Shown here in pieces: positions 1 through 7,550 of a stretch of 64,000 bases of DNA. The notes under the pieces are model-generated. The model had not been told where the DNA came from, made no database searches, and saw only the letters and a list, made by a program, of their open reading frames with translations. The DNA is taken from the NCBI GenBank assembly GCA_963615055.1, contig CAVEFO010000001.1, positions 1 to 64,000 on the forward strand, written 5' to 3'. Positions within the stretch are counted from its first letter, which is position 1, and every line of letters starts with the position of its first letter. The translations under genes and the position numbers were made by a program. Source of the stretch: UBA1822 sp963615055 (GTDB lineage: Bacteria > Bacillota > Negativicutes > Veillonellales > Dialisteraceae).

Positions 1-332
1 CATCTCTTGCTAAAAATATACCTCCTTCGTGTCTGAAATCATTATACTGCTTCAGAGATAGGTTGTGGCTGCAGGCGTAGCATTTCTTTTGTAGATGAGA
101 ATCGCTCTGAACCGAAGAGGCCCAGCTGCGTTCTGTGCGCTACTGCTTCTGTTGTGCCTCTGCGAGGCACTCTATCTTCCGCCCCTACGGGGCACCTTCT
201 TTCAAAGGAAGGCTAAAGCGGATACGCCTGCGGCGATTATTTTTTATCGCCCTACGGACCACCTTCCTCTTATAAGGAGGGCTTGCGCTGCGGCGCCTTC
301 GGCCCCCTCAATTCTCTTTCCCTCATTTTATT
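1..332. other. Left-edge intergenic region with short hairpin repeats
   Basis: I see no convincing gene here. Two related units, at about 180-222 and 250-292, share CGCCCYTACGG followed by CACCTTC and a reversed AAGGAGG/AAGGAAGG part, so each can fold into a short hairpin. A purine-rich AAGGAGG lies on the - strand near position 25, and ATG is at 3-1. It could be the ribosome binding site of a - strand gene leaving the window, but the roughly 17-base spacing is too long for confidence. The open frame at 95-388 is composed of the repeats and is not treated as a gene. Confidence 0.4.
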
Positions 333-1289
333 TTATTCATAGTTCCGTTTCGCTCGATAATGGAAGAGCAAATCGAAGAGACCCATGACGATCATCGCTG
401 TCTGAATGAACGGGATGAAAAATGCGAGGGCGACGATAATCCAGCGCAGCGGGGAGATGGCGGGGTAGCGCTTGGGGAGCCACCAGAGGAAGGCGAAGCC
501 TTGGAGCCAGAAGATGAACATGCAGCCCATATTGAGATTGTAGAGCACTGTTTGCAGCATTTCATCTTCTGGAAAAACCAATCCCATCCCGATGGAAAGG
601 AGATAGAGATACACGAGTCCGACGGGAAATTCCCAGCGGGAAACGGGGGGAAGTGTCGGGATATTTTGGATGCCCATGCGGCGGAAGAGGGCTTGTGAGA
701 GTGCCATCGATGCATAGGAGTAGACGAGCGCAGCCGCCGTAATCGCAAAGTAAATCGATTTCTTCAGGGCGTCGTACATGAGATCGATCTGGCGCTGCAT
801 TTCGACCAGTGTGTCGCCGCTGTAGAATTGGGGCAGGACGTCCATCGTTTCCGCTTTCATGGAGTCAAAAAAATCAGCGGAAAGGAATGCGGTATCTATG
901 CCCAAGACGTAGACAGCAAAAAACATTTGCGCCGCAAAAGCGAGAAGCACGGCGGCGGCACCGGCTAAAAGGGTCGCGGCCGGGCGGACGTTTCTTTCGT
1001 AGCAAATGCCGAGCACGACGCCCAAGACTCCGAAAATGGCACACAAAAAGGCACCGCTCATAATCCCGAAGAAAACGGAGTCCAAAATGAGCGTGCCGAC
1101 GGTCACGATAAGCGCCCAGCGGCTTCCCTGCAGCAAGGCGACGTAAATAATCGGCAGCGGGATGGCCAGGAAAATCAACGTGGAAAAAACGGGCATGTAA
1201 AGGCCGATCAGGGACAGGACGACGGCAACGGCGGTCGCCATGCCCGCCATGACAACGGCATTGGTCGCGGTGGGACGTTTGTTTTTCAT
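333..1289 (-). CDS. YybS-like (DUF2232) polytopic membrane protein
   Basis: This is a 318-residue integral membrane protein with about eight hydrophobic segments, starting right after a short basic N-terminus (MKNKRPTATNAVV). The small, Ala/Val-rich first helices followed by a hydrophilic central loop (around residues 140-170) and a second helical half match the DUF2232/YybS family of Firmicutes. That family has no settled biochemical role; some members resemble ECF-transporter substrate subunits, so small-molecule uptake is a guess. ATG is preceded by AAAGGA at a normal distance. It lies downstream of RNase J on the same strand, separated by about 190 bp of interspersed repeat. A second, shorter protein of similar N-terminal architecture lies at 22948-23568. 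Confidence 0.75.
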   Translation of the reverse strand: MKNKRPTATNAVVMAGMATAVAVVLSLIGLYMPVFSTLIFLAIPLPIIYVALLQGSRWALIVTVGTLILDSVFFGIMSGAFLCAIFGVLGVVLGICYERNVRPAATLLAGAAAVLLAFAAQMFFAVYVLGIDTAFLSADFFDSMKAETMDVLPQFYSGDTLVEMQRQIDLMYDALKKSIYFAITAAALVYSYASMALSQALFRRMGIQNIPTLPPVSRWEFPVGLVYLYLLSIGMGLVFPEDEMLQTVLYNLNMGCMFIFWLQGFAFLWWLPKRYPAISPLRWIIVALAFFIPFIQTAMIVMGLFDLLFHYRAKRNYE

Positions 1290-1299
1290 AGGAATCCTT

Positions 1300-1476
1300 T
1301 GGAAAAATGAGGGGCTTAGCTGAATTTATGCTCAGCCTTTTGGGCATTCGATATGAGACGCTTTCTACTAATAGAGATGAGAATCCGTCCCCTCATCTCT
1401 ATCACCACCCCGGCTTTTCACCGAAAACGCCTTCAAAGAAAAGTACCCAAAAGGCCGGGCCCCTCGTCTCTCTCTT
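1300..1476. repeat. Interspersed 68-bp-type repeat, opposed copies
   Basis: This gap between the YybS-like gene and RNase J holds one + orientation copy (ATGAGGGGC near 1306, AATAGAGATGAG near 1370) and opposed copies (CCCCTCATCTCTATC near 1389, GGCCCCTCGTCTCTC near 1458). The halves can pair to form a long imperfect hairpin. It belongs to the family seen most clearly at 20641-21130. Confidence 0.7.
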
Positions 1477-3138
1477 TTACCTCAAATCCTGCAAAAGCGG
1501 GAGAATCATGGGGCGGCGCTTTGTTTTGTCGTAGAAATATTTGCCGAGTGCGTCGCGGATTTGGGTTTTGATCGTGTTCCAATCCGTGACATTTTCGTTT
1601 TCGCAGCGCTCAAGGACGGCCATGACGCGTTGGTCGGCGCCTTCCAGCAGTTCTTCGCTGTTTCGGACGTAGACGAAGCCGCGGGAAATGATATCCGGGC
1701 CGGCCATGACGTGACAGGTGCCATGCGCCAAGGTGACGCCGACAATGACGACGCCGTTGTCCGAGAGCTGCTGGCGCTCGCGAAGGACGATGTTTCCGAT
1801 GTCCCCGACACCGAGGCCGTCGACATAGACGGGGCCTGCCGTGACTTTCCCGTTGATGCGCGCCGCGCGATTCGACAGCTCAAAAATGTTTCCGTTTTCC
1901 CCGACCAGGATATTTTCCTTCGGAATGCCCATCTCTTCCGCCAGTTCCGCATGGCGCACGAGCATCCGGTATTCGCCGTGCATCGGGATGAAAAATTTCG
2001 GATGGATGAGGGAAATCATCGTCTTGAGTTCTTCCTGCGAGCCGTGGCCGGAGACGTGGACTTTCATAGCGGTATTCGATATGACGTGCGCGCCGAGACG
2101 CATCAATTTGTCAATCGTGCGGCCGACGCTGGTCTCGTTTCCGGGAATCGGGGACGCCGAGATGATGACCGTATCGCCCGCGTGTATGGAAACTTGGCGG
2201 TGACTGCCGTCCGCCATGCGCGAGAGGCCGGCCATCGGTTCGCCCTGGCTGCCCGTCGTCAAAATGCAGAGCTGATCTTCGCGATAGCGATTCATTTCCT
2301 CCGGCTCGATCAGCGTGCCTTCGGGCATTTTGAGATAGCCGAGCTCACAGGCAATCGAGACGACATTCACCATGGAGCGGCCGAAAACGCACACTTTCCG
2401 GTCATGCGCGACGGCCGAATTGATTGCCATCTGGACGCGGGACACGTTCGAAGCAAATGTCGCCAAAATGATGCGGCCTTTCACGCCGGAAAACGCGCGC
2501 ATCAGCGTGTCGGCCACGACCGATTCCGACGGTGTGTAGCCGGGGCGTTCCGCATTCGTGGAATCCGCGCAGAGCACCAACACGCCGCGATGCCCGATTT
2601 CCGCCAATTTATGTACGTCCATGCGCTGCCCGTCGACCGGCGTATGGTCAAATTTGAAATCGCCCGTGTGAACGACGGTCCCGAAAGGCGTGCGGAAATA
2701 AATGCCGCAGGAATCGGGAATGGAATGGCAGACATGGAAGAAACCGACCTTGAAAATACCGAGGACGTACTCTTTCCCCGTTTCAATCACATTGAGCGAC
2801 GCTTTCTGAATCCGCGCCTCTTTGAGTTTCCCTTCGATGAGCCCGCAAGTCAGGCGGGACGCGTAGACCGGCGCCGATACTTCGCGCAGCAGATAGGAGA
2901 GCGAACCGATATGATCTTCGTGCCCGTGCGTAATCACGATGGCACGGATTTTTTCTCTGTTTTCGATGAGATAGCTGAAATCCGGGATAACGATGTCGAT
3001 GCCCGGCATGTCGTCTTCCGGGAATGCCATCCCCGCATCCAAGACGATGATATCTTCGCCGTAGCGAATGGCCGTCATATTTTTCCCGACTTCTCCGAGT
3101 CCCCCCAGGGGAATGATTTGTAATTTTGTTTTTGCCAA
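1477..3138 (-). CDS. rnj: Ribonuclease J (MBL-fold 5'-3' exo/endoribonuclease)
   Basis: RNase J carries out mRNA turnover and rRNA maturation in Firmicutes. The protein is 553 residues, the usual length. It opens with KTKLQIIPLGGLGEVGKN and has the zinc-binding metallo-beta-lactamase motif HGHEDH at residues 71-76. The beta-CASP region carries the nucleic-acid-binding GSQGEP stretch, followed by the second metal motif near MKVHVSGHGSQ. I chose a TTG start at 3138 because it has GGAGG seven bases upstream and gives the normal N-terminus; the frame stays open to 3339, but that extension would overlap a strong leader hairpin and looks untranslated. It is a single copy in this window, so J1 versus J2 cannot be told. 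Confidence 0.93.
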   Translation of the reverse strand: MAKTKLQIIPLGGLGEVGKNMTAIRYGEDIIVLDAGMAFPEDDMPGIDIVIPDFSYLIENREKIRAIVITHGHEDHIGSLSYLLREVSAPVYASRLTCGLIEGKLKEARIQKASLNVIETGKEYVLGIFKVGFFHVCHSIPDSCGIYFRTPFGTVVHTGDFKFDHTPVDGQRMDVHKLAEIGHRGVLVLCADSTNAERPGYTPSESVVADTLMRAFSGVKGRIILATFASNVSRVQMAINSAVAHDRKVCVFGRSMVNVVSIACELGYLKMPEGTLIEPEEMNRYREDQLCILTTGSQGEPMAGLSRMADGSHRQVSIHAGDTVIISASPIPGNETSVGRTIDKLMRLGAHVISNTAMKVHVSGHGSQEELKTMISLIHPKFFIPMHGEYRMLVRHAELAEEMGIPKENILVGENGNIFELSNRAARINGKVTAGPVYVDGLGVGDIGNIVLRERQQLSDNGVVIVGVTLAHGTCHVMAGPDIISRGFVYVRNSEELLEGADQRVMAVLERCENENVTDWNTIKTQIRDALGKYFYDKTKRRPMILPLLQDLR

Positions 3139-3204
3139 GATAAACCTCCGTTTCCACGCAAAGAAACGCTCTTGCATCATCGCAGGAGTGCTTTTTTGCA
3201 TACG

Positions 3205-3252
3205 GGAAACGCCGAAACGGAGCCGCGTCGGCTTGCGGCATTCGGCGTTTCC
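3205..3252 (-). promoter_or_regulatory. Leader hairpin of RNase J
   Basis: There are perfect 12-bp arms GGAAACGCCGAA (3205-3216) and TTCGGCGTTTCC (3241-3252), with an inner AGCCG/CGGCT stem (3221-3233). No T-run follows on either strand, so this is not an intrinsic terminator. It lies between a - strand TATAAT at 3290-3295 and the TTG start, so it would sit in the 5' untranslated leader. A role in mRNA stability or autoregulation is inference. Confidence 0.6.
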
Positions 3253-3451
3253 GAAAATCAATTGTGCCGTTCTATGGTCGCTATCGGTTATTATATCATA
3301 TGTTTGGGCAATTGGGGGAAATGGACTTTCAGCGCTCATCGAGATGCCACATCATCCGCTATCGGTGCTTGCTCGGCTTTGCGCTGCGATCTCGCCGCTG
3401 TCCGTTTTTGGTGAAGCCGTCACGACCGCAAAGGCGGCGTTTGCGCATGGA

Positions 3452-3491
3452 GCGTTTATCTCTTGTGAAATAAACGCAAATCTCATATAAT
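3452..3491 (+). promoter_or_regulatory. galU promoter with overlapping palindrome
   Basis: The -35 is TTGTGA (3463-3468) and the -10 is TATAAT (3486-3491), with a 17-bp spacer. An inverted repeat GCGTTTAT/ATAAACGC (3452-3459 and 3470-3477, 10-nt centre) encloses the -35 box, which is the geometry of a repressor operator. The regulator is unknown. Confidence 0.75.
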
Positions 3492-3519
3492 ATGGAAAAA
3501 TTCGCAAAAGGAGACTCAA

Positions 3520-4395
3520 ATGAAAAAAATCAGAAAAGCGGTCATTCCGGCGGCCGGGTACGGGACACGTTTCCTTCCGGCGACGAAAGCGATGCCGAAG
3601 GAAATGCTTCCCATTGTGGACAAGCCGACGATCCAATACATTGTGGAAGAAATCTTGGCGAGCGGGATTGAAGAAATTTTGATCATCAGCGGTCACGCGA
3701 AGCGCGCGATTGAGGACCATTTCGACAGCTCACCGGAGCTGGAGCGGCATTTGTACGAGCACGGAAAGACGGATCTCTTGGCCGAGATTCGAGATGTCGC
3801 CGAGATCACGGTGCATTACATCCGCCAAAAGCATATGCGGGGCTTAGGTGATGCGATTTCCTGCGCGAAGACATTCATGGGCGATGAGCCCTTCGCGGTG
3901 ATTTTAGGCGACGACATCGTTTACCATCCGGAGAAACCGGCGCTCTCGCAGCTAATCGATGTGTACGAGAAAACGGGTGCCGCCGTGCTGGGCTGCCAAG
4001 AGGTCGCCCCGGAAGCCGTTTCCTCTTACGGCATCGTCCAAGCCGTGCCTGAAGAAGGCGGACTTTGCCGCGTGACGGACATGGTGGAGAAGCCGGATCC
4101 GAAAGACGCGCCAAGCCGCATTGCTGTCTTGGGTCGCTACATTTTGACGCCGGATATTTTCCCGATTCTGGCGGAAACGCTTCCGGGAAAGGGCGGAGAA
4201 ATCCAGCTGACGGATGCGCTCCGCGTCCTGGCGCAGAACGGAAGGGTCTACGCTTGCAATTTCGAAGGCCGCCGCTATGACGTGGGCAGCAAGCAGGGAT
4301 ATCTGGCCGCAACGGTGGAGTACGCGCTCCGCCGAGATGATCTGGGGCCGGCATTCAAGAAATATCTGCAGCAACTTGTCGCGGAAGGAAAATAG
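3520..4395 (+). CDS. galU: UTP-glucose-1-phosphate uridylyltransferase
   Basis: GalU makes UDP-glucose from UTP and glucose-1-phosphate for surface polysaccharide and glycolipid synthesis in the cytoplasm. The protein is 291 residues, full length. The nucleotidyltransferase signature is at the N-terminus (AAGYGTRFLPATKAMPKEML, residues 11-30), with VDKPTIQYIVEE following and DDIVYH in the middle. ATG is preceded by AAAGGAG. It is monocistronic: its own promoter lies upstream, a strong terminator follows at 4402, and its neighbours run on the opposite strand. It fits the envelope genes around it (lpx operon, glmM). Confidence 0.95.
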   Translation: MKKIRKAVIPAAGYGTRFLPATKAMPKEMLPIVDKPTIQYIVEEILASGIEEILIISGHAKRAIEDHFDSSPELERHLYEHGKTDLLAEIRDVAEITVHYIRQKHMRGLGDAISCAKTFMGDEPFAVILGDDIVYHPEKPALSQLIDVYEKTGAAVLGCQEVAPEAVSSYGIVQAVPEEGGLCRVTDMVEKPDPKDAPSRIAVLGRYILTPDIFPILAETLPGKGGEIQLTDALRVLAQNGRVYACNFEGRRYDVGSKQGYLAATVEYALRRDDLGPAFKKYLQQLVAEGK

Positions 4396-4401
4396 AGAGG
4401 A

Positions 4402-4447
4402 ACACGCAAAAAGGACTGTGAATGGATTCGCAGTCTTTTTTGCGTGT
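4402..4447 (+). terminator. galU intrinsic terminator
   Basis: A long hairpin runs from ACACGCAAAAAGGACTGTGAA to the pairing arm ending GCGTGT, with a run of T inside the 3' arm. Its inner CTGTGAA..TTCGCAG stem resembles the terminators at 11463 and 45416. Confidence 0.8.
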
Positions 4448-4799
4448 ACTCAGTTTTCTGTCAGACGCAAGATAGCTGTTAGACGTCAGCTGTTAGCCTT
4501 TCGTTTTAAGAGATGTCGCTTCGCGACGATCCTCGCATTCGCGTCCCATCGTAAGTGCAGAATTGAGGATTGAGGGGCTTGCTGTTTTTCGCTCTGCTTT
4601 TGCGGCGTTTGCGCCGAGAAATATTCTGCTGCCAGGATGGAGAAAAACTGGTAGCGGCCTTCGGCCGCATTTTAAAATCGTCGCCGAAGGCGACACCGGA
4701 ACTGCTAACGGCTCACTACTCACTGCTAACTTTTTCCGTCTGCGTTCTCGACCTCTATGTACCTCCAAAACCAAGCACACCCCTATCACCCAATTGGCA
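4448..4799. repeat. Repeat-filled intergenic region between galU and lpxA
   Basis: There is no gene in this stretch. It holds heptamer-type repeats (GCTGTTAGACGTCAGCTGTTAG near 4467, CACTACTCACTGCTAAC near 4707). A copy of the interspersed element lies around 4566-4650 (GAGGGGCTTGC, then CTTTTGCGGCGTTTG). A GCGGCCTTCGGCCGCATTTTAA hairpin near 4653 recurs almost unchanged near 9084. Confidence 0.6.
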
Positions 4800-4830
4800 C
4801 AAAAAAAGAAGCAGGAAACACTCCTGCTCC
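4800..4830 (-). terminator. lpxA intrinsic terminator
   Basis: On the - strand, GGAGCAGG and CCTGCTTC form a stem (4823-4830 with 4808-4815), followed by seven to eight T (4800-4807). It lies about 20 bp after the lpxA stop. Confidence 0.8.
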
Positions 4831-4850
4831 TCCGACACTCTTTTCTTTCT

Positions 4851-5663
4851 TTATCTCTCCCGCACCCGGCAAAGGCCTCTGTCGCAATTCCGGAGGAAAC
4901 GGAGCAAATGCTCGATTTCTTCCGATGCGGCGAGTTCTTGCTCCATTTCCGCAATCGCATCGACGAGTTTCAAATTGGAACGGAAAATGAGACGATACGC
5001 TTTTTTGAGATCGTTCTTCGTTTCCGCACTGATTTGGCGGCGGGAGATGCCGACGCTGTTGAGCCCCACGACGCGGGCCGGGTTTCCGTCCGCAATCACG
5101 AAGGGGCAGATGTCCTGCACGATTTTCGACATGCCGCCGACCATGGCGCCTTCGCCAATCTTCACGAATTGATGAATGCCCGACATGGCACCGATGACGG
5201 CGTAATCCTCAATGACGCCGTGCCCGGCAATCCCGGAGTAGCCGGAGATGACGATGTGGTTTCCGATGCAACAATTGTGCGCGATATGGGTATAGGCCTG
5301 GAACATATTGTACGATCCGATGCGCGTCTCGCAATTTTCGCCCGTTGCGCGGTGAATCGTACAAAATTCGCGCATCTGATTGCCGTCGCCAATCACGACC
5401 GTGCTGTGCTCGCCTTCGTATTTTAAATCTTGCGGGTCTTCGCCGATGACCGCGCCGGGATAGACGTGATTGTCCTTCCCCATGCGCACATTTTTCGCGA
5501 TGACCGCATTGGCACCGATGATCGTGCCCTCGCCGATTTCACAATGAGGGCCGATGACCGCAAACGGACCGATAACGACATTTTTGTGAATAACGGCGGT
5601 GGGATCGACGCTGGCTGTGGCATGGATTTCAGGATCCATATTTTTGACGATTGAAAGTTCCAT
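4851..5663 (-). CDS. lpxA: UDP-N-acetylglucosamine O-acyltransferase
   Basis: LpxA transfers a 3-hydroxyacyl chain from ACP to UDP-GlcNAc, the first step of lipid A synthesis. The protein is 270 residues, made of left-handed beta-helix hexapeptide repeats (for example IGPFAVIGPHCEIGEG) over roughly residues 10-190, with a helical C-terminal domain. The catalytic histidine is in THIAHN (residue ~129). The chosen ATG (5663) has AGGTGAGGA upstream; the frame stays open 26 codons further without a better site. It is the last gene of the lpxC-fabZ-lpxA set, but a terminator-like hairpin separates it from fabZ. LpxB, LpxD and LpxI are not in the window. Confidence 0.95.
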   Translation of the reverse strand: MELSIVKNMDPEIHATASVDPTAVIHKNVVIGPFAVIGPHCEIGEGTIIGANAVIAKNVRMGKDNHVYPGAVIGEDPQDLKYEGEHSTVVIGDGNQMREFCTIHRATGENCETRIGSYNMFQAYTHIAHNCCIGNHIVISGYSGIAGHGVIEDYAVIGAMSGIHQFVKIGEGAMVGGMSKIVQDICPFVIADGNPARVVGLNSVGISRRQISAETKNDLKKAYRLIFRSNLKLVDAIAEMEQELAASEEIEHLLRFLRNCDRGLCRVRER

Positions 5664-5746
5664 TGTCCTCACCTTTCCGTGGATATTTTCAGACTTAAAA
5701 TCTTGCTTACCATATAGTCCGACAGATAATGCAGGAAACAAACAGC

Positions 5747-5797
5747 AAAAATTGCGAGTTTTCCGAAAAATGAAATGTTTTTCTCGGAAATACTCGC
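5747..5797 (-). terminator. Terminator-like hairpin between fabZ and lpxA
   Basis: Reading the - strand, GCGAGTATTTCCGA pairs with TCGGAAAACTCGC (one bulge) and is followed by AATTTTTG. It would either end part of the lpxC-fabZ transcript or attenuate read-through into lpxA. Confidence 0.6.
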
Positions 5798-5824
5798 AAA
5801 TGCACTTTCATTTCACTGTTTTGC

Positions 5825-6277
5825 TCAGTTTTGCTTCAATTCTTCCGCCGGATCCATGAGGTAGAACATAAAATCCGCGGAAGCTTTCAAGTTTCCGTCA
5901 ACATGGCTTTCGCAATGCACGCGCCCCATGCGGCCGTGCACGCGCTCAATGTGGGCACGCATGACCATGACGTCTCCCGGCACGACGGGGGAGCGGAAGC
6001 GGACTTTGTCCATTCCGGTGAACATCGGAATGAGGCCGCGATTTTCTTCCGGATATTGCAGGCAGACGCCGCCGACCTGCGCCATCGCTTCGCAAATGAG
6101 CGCGCCCGGCATGATGGGTTTTCCCGGAAAGTGGCCGGTGAATTGCGGTTCATTCATCGTGACGCATTTGATTCCGACGGCGTAGTCCATCGGGACGAGC
6201 TCCGTGATCTTGTCCACCAAGAGAAACGGATAGCGATGCGGCAAAATTTCCATAATTTCTGTGACGTCGAGTTCCAT
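5825..6277 (-). CDS. fabZ: 3-hydroxyacyl-ACP dehydratase
   Basis: FabZ removes water from 3-hydroxyacyl-ACP in fatty acid elongation and thereby competes with LpxA for the same substrate. The protein is 150 residues with a single hot-dog fold. The PHRYPFLLVD motif is at residues 13-22 and the catalytic pair sits in FTGHFPGKPIMPGALICEA (His49, Glu63). It lies 39 bp downstream of lpxC and upstream of lpxA, a conserved grouping in diderm bacteria that links membrane and lipid A synthesis. ATG follows AAGGAGGA. It is the only dehydratase here; the fab operon at 46-52 kb has none. Confidence 0.95.
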   Translation of the reverse strand: MELDVTEIMEILPHRYPFLLVDKITELVPMDYAVGIKCVTMNEPQFTGHFPGKPIMPGALICEAMAQVGGVCLQYPEENRGLIPMFTGMDKVRFRSPVVPGDVMVMRAHIERVHGRMGRVHCESHVDGNLKASADFMFYLMDPAEELKQN

Positions 6278-6316
6278 GAAAATCCTCCTTATAAAAATAT
6301 GATTTTATTTCTCATG

Positions 6317-7150
6317 TTATTGATTGTTTTTTATTGCCATTAACTTTTCGGACAGCGCGCCATTCAAAGCGTGGCTTCCGTTTACGGCGATGATGTGGGC
6401 CGACAGCGGGCCTACGAGAGAAATATCGCCCAAAATGTCCAAAATTTTATGGCGGACGAGTTCATCTTGCCAGTGCAATGTCGAGAGGCAGCCGTCTTCG
6501 GAATAGACAACGGCATTTTCCGTCGTGCCTCCTTTTCCCAGACCCATTTTCCGCATGGCTTCGAGTTCCCATGTGAAACCAATCGTGCGGGCGGATGCAA
6601 TTCCTTTTTGATACGAATCGGGCGTGATCACCAGATCAAGCATCTGCGTGCCGAGCATCGGGTGGGGATTGACGGATGTGTAAGTAATCCGGAGGCCGTC
6701 ATAGGGAAGCGCCGCGACGAATTTTTGGCCGTCGTAGACCGCGACAGATTGGGAAAGCGTCAATATCTCGCGTTCTTTCGTCTGCGCCGCGCGCCCGGCT
6801 TTTTGTATCATCCGGGTAAATGTCTTCGCGCCGCCATCTGCGACGGGAGGCTCCGGGCTGTCCATTTCAATCAGACAGTTATCGATTTCCATCGCGTAGA
6901 GCGCGGAGAGGACGTGCTCTACGGTGAAAACTTTCGCGTCGCCCGAAGAGAGCGTCGTCGCGCGATTCGTATCCGTCACAAAATCCGGATGCGCCGCGAC
7001 CGTCGGCCGTCCGGGCAAATCCGTCCGACAAAAGACAATCCCGGTATCTTCCGCCGCCGGATGCAGTGTCATCACGACCGGAAGACCGGAATGAAGCCCG
7101 TTTCCCGAAAAGGAAACAGGCTCTTGCAACGTGTATTGGGTTCTTTTCAA
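6317..7150 (-). CDS. lpxC: UDP-3-O-acyl-N-acetylglucosamine deacetylase
   Basis: LpxC is the zinc-dependent committed step of lipid A synthesis. The protein is 277 residues from a TTG start at 7150, which has GAAAGGA upstream and gives the family N-terminus KRTQYTLQEP. Visible landmarks are SGNGLHSG near the N-terminus, the zinc-ligand segment EHVLSALYAMEIDNC, DSPEPPVADGG, and HKILDILGDISLVG near the C-terminus. The frame stays open upstream to 7330, but those 60 codons are read from an interspersed repeat and are very unlikely to be translated. It is the first gene of the lpxC-fabZ-lpxA group. Confidence 0.94.
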   Translation of the reverse strand: MKRTQYTLQEPVSFSGNGLHSGLPVVMTLHPAAEDTGIVFCRTDLPGRPTVAAHPDFVTDTNRATTLSSGDAKVFTVEHVLSALYAMEIDNCLIEMDSPEPPVADGGAKTFTRMIQKAGRAAQTKEREILTLSQSVAVYDGQKFVAALPYDGLRITYTSVNPHPMLGTQMLDLVITPDSYQKGIASARTIGFTWELEAMRKMGLGKGGTTENAVVYSEDGCLSTLHWQDELVRHKILDILGDISLVGPLSAHIIAVNGSHALNGALSEKLMAIKNNQ

Positions 7151-7159
7151 TGTAGGAAT

Positions 7160-7500
7160 CCTTTCAAAAACAGAATTGAGGGGCAAAGCAATTTCTCGTT
7201 TCGCCTTTGTGGCGTTTAAGGAAAAAATTTTTGCATGATAGAAATGCGGAGCAACGCCTTTTGGCTTTTTCCCTTTTGTTGCTTTTGTGTCGAAAAACGT
7301 TCCGCTGATAGAGATGAGAAACCGCCTCATCTCTATCAGAAATCAGCATTTCATCACTTATGCCTCGAAAATCGAAGAATTCGTGAGTTCTGCTTCTCAT
7401 TTCTATCAGCAAAAAGCGCTTCTAAGCTTTTGCCTCAATGGAGAAGAAACAAGAAAGCCACGCTCCCCATCTCTCATCCCATAACTGACTACCGACTGCT
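7160..7500. repeat. Interspersed repeat block upstream of lpxC
   Basis: There is no gene in this stretch. Opposed copies of the 68-bp-type element are present: CTTTTGTTGC near 7274, ATAGAGATGAGAAAC near 7309, and a reversed part CCTCATCTCTATCAG near 7324. A partial further copy ends near 7480 (CCCCATCTCTC). Two arms around 7309-7338 form a GAGATGAG/CTCATCTC inverted repeat. Confidence 0.65.
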
Positions 7501-7550
7501 CATTGTACCCGTTTTCCGAAAATCATGCAAATGTAATGAGGCAATTTGTT

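Noticed and set aside
95..388. 97-codon frame at the left edge with a hydrophobic start
   Set aside because: Consists of the short hairpin repeats and runs into the end of the YybS-like gene; no ribosome-binding site.
1561..3123. 520-codon + strand frame opposite RNase J
   Set aside because: Antisense shadow of a clear gene; no ribosome-binding site and no family features.
3139..3339. 67-residue N-terminal extension of RNase J
   Set aside because: Would be translated through a strong leader hairpin and lacks a binding site, whereas TTG at 3138 has GGAGG and the family N-terminus.
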